In this document: positions 42,135 through 50,687 of the stretch, piece after piece | How the letters are laid out: each line of letters starts with the position of its first letter | Position numbering within the stretch: position 1 is the stretch's first letter | NCBI GenBank assembly: GCA_035945115.1 | Contig: DASZAN010000155.1 | Span: 106,242-170,241, forward strand | DNA length: 64,000 nucleotides | From: DAHUYF01 sp035945115 | Lineage (GTDB): Bacteria > Pseudomonadota > Alphaproteobacteria > ATCC43930 > CGMCC-115725 | Reading direction: 5' to 3' | Program-made: the position numbers and the translations under genes | Notes under the pieces: model-generated | The model's database searches: none | Told to the model about the DNA's origin: nothing | Seen by the model: only the letters and a program-made list of their open reading frames with translations

Positions 42135-42329
42135 GTGAAGACGGAAAAGACGGGCATCGGTCGTCGGCAATTGCTCCGCGCGCTGGGTGCCGGTGCGGCG
42201 GCCGTCGCGGCGCCGCTCGCATCCGAAGCAGTGGCAGATAGCGAAAGCTATGAGGAGCGGCGGAAACCGCGCTATCGCGAGAGCGAGGAAGTGAAGACCT
42301 ATTATCGCGTCAACCGCTACCCGAGCTGA
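42135..42329 (+). CDS. Small Tat-leader protein of the formate dehydrogenase operon
   Basis: A 64-residue protein made almost only of a twin-arginine leader, GIGRRQLLRALGAGAAAVAAPLAS, and a charged tail (SYEERRKPRYRESEEVKTYY, then RVNRYPS). GTG at 42135 follows GGAGGG. It lies 12 bases upstream of the alpha subunit gene. Similar short Tat proteins precede formate dehydrogenase genes in many proteobacteria. It may act as an extra subunit or compete for the TorD chaperone; unproven. Confidence 0.78.
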   Translation: MKTEKTGIGRRQLLRALGAGAAAVAAPLASEAVADSESYEERRKPRYRESEEVKTYYRVNRYPS

Positions 42330-42341
42330 GGAGGCGGCGCC

Positions 42342-45254
42342 ATGCTGATCAGGAGAAGCGACCATCAGGCGCGGTCGGGAAAGCTCGCCGCGCTCGCCGC
42401 ACAATCCGACCCGGGCCTCGATCGCCGCAGCTTCTTGCGGCGCTCGGGTCTGGTCGCGACCGGCGCCGCCGCGCTCGGCGCGCTGCCGCTCGGCGCCGTC
42501 CGCAAGGCGAAGGCCGGCCCGCCGCCCGCCGCCGGCGCGCAGGTGGCGATCCGTAAAAACATCTGCACGCATTGCTCCGTCGGCTGCACGGTGACGGCCG
42601 AGGTGGCAAATGGCGTGTGGATCGGCCAGGAACCGAGCTGGGACAGCCCGATCAATCGCGGCTCGCATTGTGCCAAGGGCGCGTCGGTGCGCGAGCTCGT
42701 CTCGGGCGAGCGGCGGCTCAAATATCCGATGAAGCTCGCCAACGGCCAATGGACCCGCATCAAGTGGGACCAGGCCATCAACGAGATCGGCGACAAGCTG
42801 ATGGCGATCCGCGAGCGCTCGGGCCCGGATTCCGTCTATTGGCTGGGCTCGGCCAAGATGACCAACGAGGGCTCGTACCTTTTCCGCAAGCTCGGTGCGT
42901 TCTGGGGCACCAACAACACCGACCATCAAGCGCGCATCTGCCACTCCACCACCGTGACCGGAGTCGCCAATACCTGGGGCTACGGCGCGATGACTAACAG
43001 CTACAACGACATCCGCAACGCCAAGACGCAGATCATCATCGGCGGCAATCCGGCCGAGGCGCATCCGGTGTCGCTACAGCACCTGCTCGAAGGCGCCGAG
43101 CTCAACAAGTCGAACGTCGTCGTCATCGATCCGCGCCTCACCAGAACTGCGGCGCATGCGACGGAATATGTGCGCCTCCGTCCCGGCACCGACATTCCCG
43201 TCCTTTACGGCATGATGTGGCACATCCTGCAGAACGGGTGGGAGGACAAGGATTTCATCGCGCAGCGCGTCTATGGCTTCGATCAGGTGCGCAAGGAAAT
43301 CGAGAAATGGACGCCCGATGAGGTCGAGCGCGTCTCCGGCGTGCCCGGCGAGCAGCTGAAGCGCGTCGCCAAGATGTTCGCAACCGAGAAGCCGGCGACG
43401 CTCATCTGGTGCATGGGGCAGACGCAGCATACGGTCGGCACCGCCAATGTGCGCACAAGCTGCATCGCGCTCTTGCTCACCGGCAATGTCGGCAAGCCCG
43501 GCACCGGCGCCAACATCTTCCGCGGCCACGACAACGTGCAGGGCGCGACCGACGTCGGTCTCGATATCGTCACCTTGCCCTTCTACTACGGCCTCGCCGA
43601 GGGTGCGTGGAAGCATTGGAGCCGGGTTTGGGAGGTCGATTACGACTATTTGCTCTCACGCTTCGACAACAAGAAGATCATGGAGGCTCCGGGCATCCCG
43701 CTGACACGCTGGTTCGACGCGGTGTTGCTGCCGAAGGATCAGGTCGACCAAAAGGATAATGTGCGGGCGATGTTCGTGCAGGGACACGCCAGCAACAGCA
43801 TCACGCGCATTCCCGAATCGCTGAAAGCGCTGGAGAAGGTCGAACTTCTCGTCGTGGCTGACCCGCATCCCACCACCTGGGCGTCGCTCGCGGTGAAGGC
43901 GGGCCGCAAGGAGAACATGTATCTCCTGCCGGCTTGCACGCAGTTCGAGGCGTCGGGCTCGCGCGTCGCTTCCAACCGCTCGCTGCAATGGGGCGAGCAG
44001 ATCGTGAAACCGATCTTCGAATCGAAGAACGATCTCGAGATCATGTATGCGATCGCCCAGAAGCTCGGTTTTGCCGACAAGATGTTCAAGAACATCAAGA
44101 TCGAGAACGGCAATCCCTCGCCCGAGGATACGCTCCGCGAGATGAACCGCGGCAGCTGGTCGACGGGCTACTGCGGCCAGTCGCCGGAGCGCCTCAAGGT
44201 GCACATGGCGAATCAAAAGGATTTCGATCTCGTCACCATGCGCGCCAAGAGCGGGCCGGCGAAGGGCGACTATTACGGCCTGCCATGGCCGTGCTGGGGG
44301 TCGCCCGAGGTCAAGCACCCCGGTACGCCGCTGCTTTACAACACCAACCTCGCCGTGATGGATGGCGGCGGCACCTTCCGCGCGCGCTTCGGCGTCGAGC
44401 GCGAAGGCGTGAACCTCCTCGCCGAAGGCTCCTACTCGGTCGGATCGGAGATCAAGGACGGCTATCCCGAATTCACCATGGCGGTGCTGAAGAAGCTCGG
44501 CTGGGATGGTGATCTGACACCGGACGAGCTCGCCATTATCGAGAAGGTCGCAGGAGCTCCCGACAAAATCACGACGGTGTCGTGGTCGACGGACCTCTCC
44601 GGGGGCATCCAGCGTGTCGCAATGAAGCATGGCTGTCTCCCCTACGGCAACGGCAAGGCGCGCATGCTGGCTTGGAACCTGCCCGATCCGATTCCGACGC
44701 ATCGCGAGCCGATCTACTCGCCGCGGATCGATTTGGTGCAGAAATACCCGACCTTGCCGGATGCCAAACAGTTCCGACTGCCGAATATCGGCGCCACGGT
44801 CCAGAAGGCGGCGGTCGAGAAGGGCATCGCCAAGCAATTCCCGTTGATCCTGAGCTCCGGTCGCTTGGTCGAGTATGAGGGTGGCGGCGAAGAAACCCGT
44901 TCGAACAAGTGGCTCGCCGAGCTGCAGCAGGACATGTTCATCGAGATCAATCCAGCGGACGCCAACGAGCGCGGCATCAAGGACGGCGCCTGGGTGTGGG
45001 TGACCGGCGCCGAAAACAATTCCAAAGCCAAGGTGAAGGCGCTCGTCACCGAGCGCGTCGGCAAGGGCGTGACCTGGATGCCCTTCCATTTCGGCGGCTG
45101 GTTCGGCGGCGACGATCTCCGCGCCAACTATCCGCAAGGCACCGATCCCGTCGTGCTCGGCGAAAGCGCCAACACGATCACGACCTACGGCTATGACCCT
45201 GCGACCGGCATGCAGGAGCCGAAGGTCACCCTCTGCCAAGTCAGAGCGGCGTAA
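42342..45254 (+). CDS. fdhA: Formate dehydrogenase alpha (catalytic) subunit, Tat-exported, Cys type
   Basis: A 970-residue molybdo- or tungsto-bis-MGD enzyme that oxidises formate to CO2 on the periplasmic side. It has the Tat leader DRRSFLRRSGLVATGAAALG, a 4Fe-4S site with Cys75, Cys78, Cys82 and Cys110 (NICTHCSVGC and SHCAKG), and the metal ligand Cys200 in QARICHSTTV. In selenoenzymes this position is selenocysteine; here it is a normal Cys codon. The C-terminal dinucleotide-binding domain follows. The beta and gamma genes lie 14 and 36 bases downstream in order. Confidence 0.95.
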   Translation: MLIRRSDHQARSGKLAALAAQSDPGLDRRSFLRRSGLVATGAAALGALPLGAVRKAKAGPPPAAGAQVAIRKNICTHCSVGCTVTAEVANGVWIGQEPSWDSPINRGSHCAKGASVRELVSGERRLKYPMKLANGQWTRIKWDQAINEIGDKLMAIRERSGPDSVYWLGSAKMTNEGSYLFRKLGAFWGTNNTDHQARICHSTTVTGVANTWGYGAMTNSYNDIRNAKTQIIIGGNPAEAHPVSLQHLLEGAELNKSNVVVIDPRLTRTAAHATEYVRLRPGTDIPVLYGMMWHILQNGWEDKDFIAQRVYGFDQVRKEIEKWTPDEVERVSGVPGEQLKRVAKMFATEKPATLIWCMGQTQHTVGTANVRTSCIALLLTGNVGKPGTGANIFRGHDNVQGATDVGLDIVTLPFYYGLAEGAWKHWSRVWEVDYDYLLSRFDNKKIMEAPGIPLTRWFDAVLLPKDQVDQKDNVRAMFVQGHASNSITRIPESLKALEKVELLVVADPHPTTWASLAVKAGRKENMYLLPACTQFEASGSRVASNRSLQWGEQIVKPIFESKNDLEIMYAIAQKLGFADKMFKNIKIENGNPSPEDTLREMNRGSWSTGYCGQSPERLKVHMANQKDFDLVTMRAKSGPAKGDYYGLPWPCWGSPEVKHPGTPLLYNTNLAVMDGGGTFRARFGVEREGVNLLAEGSYSVGSEIKDGYPEFTMAVLKKLGWDGDLTPDELAIIEKVAGAPDKITTVSWSTDLSGGIQRVAMKHGCLPYGNGKARMLAWNLPDPIPTHREPIYSPRIDLVQKYPTLPDAKQFRLPNIGATVQKAAVEKGIAKQFPLILSSGRLVEYEGGGEETRSNKWLAELQQDMFIEINPADANERGIKDGAWVWVTGAENNSKAKVKALVTERVGKGVTWMPFHFGGWFGGDDLRANYPQGTDPVVLGESANTITTYGYDPATGMQEPKVTLCQVRAA

Positions 45255-45268
45255 GGGGAGGAACGACC

Positions 45269-45865
45269 ATGGCCCGGATGAAATTCCTCTGCGACGCCGA
45301 CCGCTGCATCGAGTGCAACGCCTGCGTCACCGCCTGCAAGAACGAGCACGAGGTGCCCTGGGGCATCAATCGCCGCCGCGTCGTCACGCTCAACGACGGC
45401 CAGCCCGGCGAGCGCTCGGTCTCGATGGCCTGCATGCATTGCACCGACGCGCCCTGCCAGGCGGTCTGTCCGGTGAATGCTTTCTACACCACCGCCGACG
45501 GCGTGGTGCTGCACTCCAAGGACATCTGCATCGGCTGCGGCTATTGCTTCTACGCCTGCCCCTTCGGCGCGCCGCAATATCCCCGCGTCGGCAATTTCGG
45601 CACGCGCGGCAAGATGGACAAATGTACCTTCTGCGCCGGTGGACCGGAGACCGATGGCAGCCCGATCGAGTACGAGAAATACGGCGCCAATCGCCTCGCC
45701 GAAGGCAAGCTGCCGCTCTGCGCCGAGATGTGCTCGACCAAGTCGCTCCTCGCCGGCGACGGCGAGATCATCGCGCAGATTTACAAGGAACGCGTGCTGA
45801 AGCGCGGCTATGGCTCGGGCGCTTGGGGCTGGAAGACCGCTTATCGGGAAACGATTACATCGTAA
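45269..45865 (+). CDS. fdhB: Formate dehydrogenase beta subunit (4Fe-4S protein)
   Basis: A 198-residue iron-sulfur protein carrying four 4Fe-4S clusters in two ferredoxin pairs: CIECNACVTACKNEHEVPWG, CMHCTDAPCQAVCPVNAF, CIGCGYCFYACPFGAPQ and KCTFCAGG with CAEMC. It passes electrons from the alpha subunit to the membrane cytochrome b. The C-terminal membrane helix of E. coli FdnH is absent, as in the FDH3 type. AGGGGAGGAACG precedes the ATG. Confidence 0.93.
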   Translation: MARMKFLCDADRCIECNACVTACKNEHEVPWGINRRRVVTLNDGQPGERSVSMACMHCTDAPCQAVCPVNAFYTTADGVVLHSKDICIGCGYCFYACPFGAPQYPRVGNFGTRGKMDKCTFCAGGPETDGSPIEYEKYGANRLAEGKLPLCAEMCSTKSLLAGDGEIIAQIYKERVLKRGYGSGAWGWKTAYRETITS

Positions 45866-45901
45866 GGACGAAGAAGTGTCGCCCGGACGGGAGGTGCATA
45901 C

Positions 45902-46909
45902 ATGACGACCTTGATTGCCGCTGGTCGGCATATCATCGCGGCAGTGGTTTTCGTCGTCCTGGCGATGACGTGGCAAGGTGCGGCGGCGCAGCAGCCGAGC
46001 TCGGTCAATCCCACCGCAAATGCCGTGCAGGAGGATCAACTCCTGAAGCAACTCAGGACCATTCAAGGCCGCGGCAGCATCCCCGACGTCAAATCCTACA
46101 CCATCGAGCAGCCTGCGGGCCGAGATTGGCGCCATTTCCACGAGGTGACGCTGCGCTGGATCGGCGCAATTGCGATCATCGGCATTCTCGGCGTGCTCAT
46201 CATCTTCTATCTCGTCCGCGGCATGGTGCGCCTCGAGAGCGGACGGTCGGGAACGACCATCGTGCGCTTCAATGCGGCGGAGCGGTTCGTCCATTGGATG
46301 ACGGCGACGTGCTTCATCGTGCTCGCCCTTTCCGGTCTCAACGTCACCTTCGGCAAGCGCCTGCTGCTTCCCTTGATGTCTCCCGAGGCGTTTACCGCGT
46401 GGTCGGAATGGGCGAAATACGCCCACAACTATCTGAGCTTCCCGTTCACGCTGGGCGTTGTGCTGATCTTCCTTATGTGGATCGGCGGCAACATTCCCAA
46501 TCGCGTCGATCTCGACTGGCTGAAACGCGGCGGCGGCATCATCAACCGCGATCATCCCCCCGCCGAACGGTTCAATGCCGGTCAGAAGCTGATCTATTGG
46601 ATTGTCGTGCTCGGCGGCGCCGCGATCGCGGTCAGCGGCTATATGCTGATCTTCCCCTTCTACGGCACCGATATCGAGACCATGCAGAGTGCCGAGATGG
46701 CGCACGGCATCATCGCCATGCTGTTCATCGCGGCGATGCTCGGACACATCTATATCGGCACGATCGGCATGGAAGGGGCATTCGAGGCGATGGGGCAAGG
46801 CACGGTCGACGTCAATTGGGCAAAGGAGCACCACAACCTTTGGCTCGAGGAGGAACGGCGTGGCGCCGCGGGCTCAAGAGGCCAGCCGGTCGCAACGCCC
46901 GGGGAGTAG
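45902..46909 (+). CDS. fdhC: Formate dehydrogenase gamma subunit (cytochrome b556)
   Basis: A 335-residue membrane subunit. A cleavable leader (IIAAVVFVVLAMTWQGAAAQ) precedes a periplasmic stretch and then about five helices. Heme ligands are visible in the histidines of AAERFVHWMTATCF, AKYAHNYLSFPF and LGHIYIGTIG. It anchors the enzyme and reduces quinone. The C-terminal tail after KEHHNLWLEEE is short and variable. It converges on the CocE gene with a gap of 41 bases. Confidence 0.93.
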   Translation: MTTLIAAGRHIIAAVVFVVLAMTWQGAAAQQPSSVNPTANAVQEDQLLKQLRTIQGRGSIPDVKSYTIEQPAGRDWRHFHEVTLRWIGAIAIIGILGVLIIFYLVRGMVRLESGRSGTTIVRFNAAERFVHWMTATCFIVLALSGLNVTFGKRLLLPLMSPEAFTAWSEWAKYAHNYLSFPFTLGVVLIFLMWIGGNIPNRVDLDWLKRGGGIINRDHPPAERFNAGQKLIYWIVVLGGAAIAVSGYMLIFPFYGTDIETMQSAEMAHGIIAMLFIAAMLGHIYIGTIGMEGAFEAMGQGTVDVNWAKEHHNLWLEEERRGAAGSRGQPVATPGE

Positions 46910-46950
46910 CCCAACAAGGCAAGCGGGCTGCTCCGAACGCAGGGCAGTCC

Positions 46951-48987
46951 TCACAGCAAGTCGCGGGGAATGGTCTCGTTCCAGGTGCGGGTGAATATTT
47001 CGCCGTCGCCGTCGCTGGCGGTGAGACGCGCGGTGACGATGAAATCCTCTTTGGTTGCGCGCAGTTCGACCACACTGAGCAGCTCCGGCGTCCAGCGCTC
47101 GCGGCGGAGCGTGGCATGCGCGGCGATCTGTGCTCCGGCCGATAGCGGATCGGATTCGCCGATTCGGTAGCTTTGGGCGAAGGCAAAACCGGCCTTCAGG
47201 CTGATCTCATCGAAATGGACGAGCCCCGCCCCGTCGAAATCGCCGCCGTCGCTGAAGACGCGATAAATGACGTCGCCCGTGGCAACGTTGCGCTCGACGG
47301 TACGCTGCAGGGTCGAGGGGCGCAGCACCCGCGCCCGATCGCCCGGACCTTCCTCGGGCGCCGCGAAAGGCGGGAGCACGGCGTCTCCCGGGCTGGGCGG
47401 CCGCATCGGCAAGTCGAGCATGCTCACGCCAGTATGGACGCCAAGCGTCACCGGTTCGGGTGCGGGCCAGATGAGCGGCCACGACGCGGTCGCGATGGCG
47501 ACGCGGATGCGATGGCCGGCGGGAAAAGAATGGGCGATGTCGTTCAGTCTGACCACCGCCTCAGAGCACTCGCCCGGCACGAGAGGCGCGGGAGATTCGT
47601 GACCTTTGCGATGCGTGAGGTTGAGCACGCCATAGGTGACGCGCGCCGAGGTGCCGTCGGGAAACACGTCGTTGAGGCGCACGACGACTTGCGCCACCGG
47701 CCGGTCGCTGTCGAAGACAAGGTGGAGCGTCGGTGCGTCCAGAATTTCGACACACGCCTCGAGCGGTTCGGAATCGAAGGTGAGCGAGCGCTCGTCATCG
47801 GCGCGCTGGTCGGTCGGCATTTCGCCGGCTCGACCGAAGGCACACCAATCGCCGCTCGTGATCCCGGTCGCCGGGGGCGAGGTGATCTCGAGCCGTTTCT
47901 CTGCCGCGCCCCTTGTCACGAGAAAGCCGCCGGCATCGAGCGCGAGCTGGCGGTGCTCGATCCGCGGCGACGGCCAAGCCGCCTCCGCAACCCAGCGTCC
48001 GGGACGAACCACGTATTGCGCCTGCGGTGTCACGCTCTCTTGCATCCACACGCGGAACAAGGGTTCGTCCATGATCCCGGTGTCGATTCCTTTGAGCCAA
48101 TAGTCCCACCAGCGCAGCGCCTCTTGCAGGAATCCGATTGTCGGCCCCGGCACGCTGTTGTGCGGAAAAGAATGCGACCATGGCCCGATCAGGCCCTTGC
48201 GCGGCACGCGAAGGCCTTTTAGCAGCCGCGGCACCGCGTTCGAGTAAGCATCGGCCCAGCCGCCAACGGCATAGACGGGACAGCGTATGGCCGCGTAGTC
48301 CTCGCACACCGAGCCGTGCCGCCAATAAGCATCGCGCCGCTGATGGCGGAGCCACTGCGCTGGGAAGAGCACCGACGCCTCGAGCCGCTCGCGCCACATC
48401 TCGCGCCAGCGCACGCCGACGATCTCGGGATCGGGCGGCAAAGCGTTGTACATGAGAAAGGCGGTGCCCCAGATCAGGTTCTCGTTGAGCAGGCAGCCGC
48501 CCATGTAATGGGCGTCGTCAGCATAGCGGTCGTCGGCCGCGCAGAGCGTGATGATCGCCTTCAACGCATCGGGCGCGCGCGCGGCGACCTGCAGCGAATT
48601 GAAGCCGCCCCAGGAGATGCCGAACATCCCGACCGCGCCGGTGCACCATGGCTGCGCCGCGAGCCAGGCGATGACGGCGATCGCGTCTTCATGTTCCTCC
48701 TCCGTGTATTCGTCGAGCGTCAGTCCATCGGAATCGCCGGCGCCACGGATGTCGACGCGGATGCTGGCATAGCCGTGGCCTGCGAAATAATGGTGCATCG
48801 GGCCGTCGCGGCTACGCATAAAGTCGCGCTTGCGATAGGGCAGATATTCGAGAAGCGCTGGCACTGGCGCCCGCTCTGCATCGGCCGGCAGCCAAATCCG
48901 AGCCGCAAGCCGCGTTCCATCGGGCAGCGGAATCCACTCGTTCTCGATCACCTTGACCGCACGCGGAAAGCCGGTGACCGTCTTCAC
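46951..48987 (-). CDS. CocE/NonD family hydrolase
   Basis: A 678-residue alpha/beta-hydrolase with the X-Pro dipeptidyl-peptidase/cocaine-esterase layout. The N-terminal part has LEYLPYRKRDFM, SIRVDIRGAGDSDG and the nucleophile motif GMFGISWGGFNSL; the C-terminal jelly-roll domain has LVFDSDRPVAQVVVRLNDVF and SFPAGHRIRVAIATASWP. The likely substrates are esters or acyl peptides. GTG at 48987 overlaps the upstream stop as GTGA, which sets the start and suggests coupling with the ATP-grasp-like gene. No signal peptide is seen. Confidence 0.85.
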   Translation of the reverse strand: MKTVTGFPRAVKVIENEWIPLPDGTRLAARIWLPADAERAPVPALLEYLPYRKRDFMRSRDGPMHHYFAGHGYASIRVDIRGAGDSDGLTLDEYTEEEHEDAIAVIAWLAAQPWCTGAVGMFGISWGGFNSLQVAARAPDALKAIITLCAADDRYADDAHYMGGCLLNENLIWGTAFLMYNALPPDPEIVGVRWREMWRERLEASVLFPAQWLRHQRRDAYWRHGSVCEDYAAIRCPVYAVGGWADAYSNAVPRLLKGLRVPRKGLIGPWSHSFPHNSVPGPTIGFLQEALRWWDYWLKGIDTGIMDEPLFRVWMQESVTPQAQYVVRPGRWVAEAAWPSPRIEHRQLALDAGGFLVTRGAAEKRLEITSPPATGITSGDWCAFGRAGEMPTDQRADDERSLTFDSEPLEACVEILDAPTLHLVFDSDRPVAQVVVRLNDVFPDGTSARVTYGVLNLTHRKGHESPAPLVPGECSEAVVRLNDIAHSFPAGHRIRVAIATASWPLIWPAPEPVTLGVHTGVSMLDLPMRPPSPGDAVLPPFAAPEEGPGDRARVLRPSTLQRTVERNVATGDVIYRVFSDGGDFDGAGLVHFDEISLKAGFAFAQSYRIGESDPLSAGAQIAAHATLRRERWTPELLSVVELRATKEDFIVTARLTASDGDGEIFTRTWNETIPRDLL

Positions 48988-49940
48988 GCGAGGATGGGTT
49001 TCTTGCTGCGCCGTCCGCGCGATACGCGGCTCTGGCCCATCGAGCAGAAGCGCAGCGTCAGGCGATCGCGGAGATCGAACCCCGCCTCGAGATCCCAGCA
49101 ATTGATGATGGCAAGACGGAAGCCGCCCGGCGGCATGGCATGGGCCTCGGGCGGTTTGTCGTCGTGAAAGGTGATCTGAATGCTCTCGACCTCGGGATAC
49201 TCGGCAATCAGCGCCGGGACGGCGTTGCGGTCGATCGCGTACTGGATGCCGTGCGCGCCGAAGAGGACGACGCTATAGCCGACGCGGCGATCCTCGTCCT
49301 TGTAGCGCCAGACGCCCTTCGCATAGAGCGCGACAACGGCCTCGATCCAGCCTGCGCCATAAAGATCCGGCCACTGGTCGGTGAAGCGCAGATGGCATTC
49401 GATGATGCGGCCGCCGATGGTCTCAAAGTTGGCCATGCCGGTATAGCCCGGCAGGTTGCGGCCGAGCCATTCGCCGCAATAGGACTCGATGGCGGGCCGC
49501 GACTCGGCATGGACGGTCCAATAATCGAACATGCCACCTTTCAAGGGCTCGCCCGTCGTATGGCGCCACCAGTGTGGCTTGCCGTCGATCACGGCAACAT
49601 CGCTGCTGACATGCTCGCCGCTCAGGATCTCCATCCACATATGGCCCGGCGCCTGGAGACAGTTCCATTGGTCGAGCGAGCGGATGACGCAGCTTCCCGT
49701 GCCCATGCCGCGCATATTGTAGATTGGCTTCGAGAAGACCGGGAAATCGGGGGGCACGAGGCCGTGCGGCGCGCAGGGGATGCCCTGGCTCTCGGCGATG
49801 AGCAGCTTGTTATAGACCCAGCGGTGCGTCGGGAAGAGATGATAGGCATCGGCGTCGTCGGTCGGAATGGCGATATCCTGAGGACAGGCGATGCAATCGA
49901 AATACTGTTCCCGCCAGGGGTCGTGTTCAATGATCGGCAT
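48984..49940 (-). CDS. ATP-grasp-like protein coupled to the CocE hydrolase
   Basis: A 318-residue soluble protein. The ATG at 49940 is preferred because the frame upstream of it overlaps the DsbA-like gene on the other strand and lacks protein-like composition. An ATP-grasp fold is suggested by FPVFSKPIYNMRGMGTGSC, a Lys followed by a glycine-rich loop, and by ANFETIGGRIIECHLRF, the Asn-Glu and Glu metal-binding pair. ATP-grasp enzymes join carboxylates to amines or thiols. The start region holds a 10-bp inverted repeat shared with the divergent gene. The product is unknown; fold call from motifs only. Confidence 0.65.
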   Translation of the reverse strand: MPIIEHDPWREQYFDCIACPQDIAIPTDDADAYHLFPTHRWVYNKLLIAESQGIPCAPHGLVPPDFPVFSKPIYNMRGMGTGSCVIRSLDQWNCLQAPGHMWMEILSGEHVSSDVAVIDGKPHWWRHTTGEPLKGGMFDYWTVHAESRPAIESYCGEWLGRNLPGYTGMANFETIGGRIIECHLRFTDQWPDLYGAGWIEAVVALYAKGVWRYKDEDRRVGYSVVLFGAHGIQYAIDRNAVPALIAEYPEVESIQITFHDDKPPEAHAMPPGGFRLAIINCWDLEAGFDLRDRLTLRFCSMGQSRVSRGRRSKKPILA

Positions 49941-49954
49941 GACGTCGGTTACTG

Positions 49955-49996
49955 TTGTTTTACCGCCCCGATCGTGTACCAAGGGTGGTAAAACAA
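49955..49996. promoter_or_regulatory. 10-bp inverted repeat in the divergent ATP-grasp/DsbA-like promoter
   Basis: TTGTTTTACC at 49955-49964 and GGTAAAACAA at 49987-49996 are perfect inverted copies with 22 bases between their inner ends. They lie 15 bases before the minus-strand ATG and 58 bases before the plus-strand ATG. Half-sites about three helical turns apart suit a dimeric or tetrameric regulator. Confidence 0.68.
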
Positions 49997-50054
49997 TCCT
50001 AACCGCCCGAATTCGCCAGCCGCTTGGCTGTTCCCTGGTCGAAGGTGGCCACGA

Positions 50055-50687
50055 ATGGATCGAGTGAAGACGGCCGTCGTCTACACTGACTACAAAAGCC
50101 CTTATGCGTTTCTCGCCAAGGACCTGATCTACGGGCTTGAAGACGAGTTTGAGGTTCGCCTCGATTGGCTGCCATACACCCTCGATATTCCAAGCTATCT
50201 CGGCACCGCCCGAGTGGACGAGCACGGCGAGGTCATTGAATCCGCGCGCAATCCTCATCAGTGGCGCAGGGTACGGTACTCGTATATGGACTGCCGTCGC
50301 CAAGCTCGAAAGCGTGGCCTGACAATCTTGGGACCGCGCAAGATCTGGGACTCGTCGCTCGCTGCGATCGGCATGCTTTGGGCGAAGCGTCAAAGTGCGG
50401 CTGTCTTCCGCCGCTACCACGACCGTGTCTTCGAACGATTTTGGCGGCGCGAACTCGACATTGAGGATCCGGCGGTCCTTGCGAGGGTGTTGGCCGAGGT
50501 CGGCGCCGAGACAACTGGGTTCTTCGATTACCTCCCGGGCGAGGGCCGCCGGGAACACGACCTCATTCAAAAGGCGGCGGAAGCGGCCGGCGTCTTCGGC
50601 GTACCAAGCTTCCTCATCGATGGGGAACTCTTTTGGGGACGCGAACACCTCGCCGATCTCCGCGAAATGTTGGCACCCCGCATCTAG
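50055..50687 (+). CDS. DsbA-fold protein, 2-hydroxychromene-2-carboxylate isomerase-like
   Basis: A 210-residue cytoplasmic protein of the DsbA/kappa glutathione-transferase type. It opens VVYTDYKSPYAFLAKDLIYG, where Ser-Pro-Tyr stands in the place of the CxxC redox pair, and has the cis-proline loop GVFGVPSFLIDGELFWGREH. The family includes glutathione-dependent isomerases that act on aromatic breakdown products. The stop overlaps that of S-formylglutathione hydrolase on the other strand by three bases. A glutathione-dependent reaction would suit the neighbourhood; the substrate is open. Confidence 0.78.
   Translation: MDRVKTAVVYTDYKSPYAFLAKDLIYGLEDEFEVRLDWLPYTLDIPSYLGTARVDEHGEVIESARNPHQWRRVRYSYMDCRRQARKRGLTILGPRKIWDSSLAAIGMLWAKRQSAAVFRRYHDRVFERFWRRELDIEDPAVLARVLAEVGAETTGFFDYLPGEGRREHDLIQKAAEAAGVFGVPSFLIDGELFWGREHLADLREMLAPRI

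Noticed and set aside
42945..42950. A possible selenocysteine codon in the formate dehydrogenase
   Set aside because: The codon is TGC, and no in-frame TGA or SECIS-like need exists in the gene.
43656..45239. A 527-codon minus-strand frame across the formate dehydrogenase alpha gene
   Set aside because: It mirrors the codon pattern of the sense gene and lacks any known motif or binding site.
45193..47145. A 650-codon plus-strand frame overlapping fdhB, fdhC and the end of the CocE gene
   Set aside because: It is out of frame with fdhB and fdhC, whose products are unmistakable, and it is arginine-rich throughout.
49941..50648. N-terminal extension of the ATP-grasp-like gene to 50648
   Set aside because: The extra 236 codons lie opposite the DsbA-fold gene and run through the 10-bp inverted repeat. 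The ATG at 49940 gives a compact domain start.
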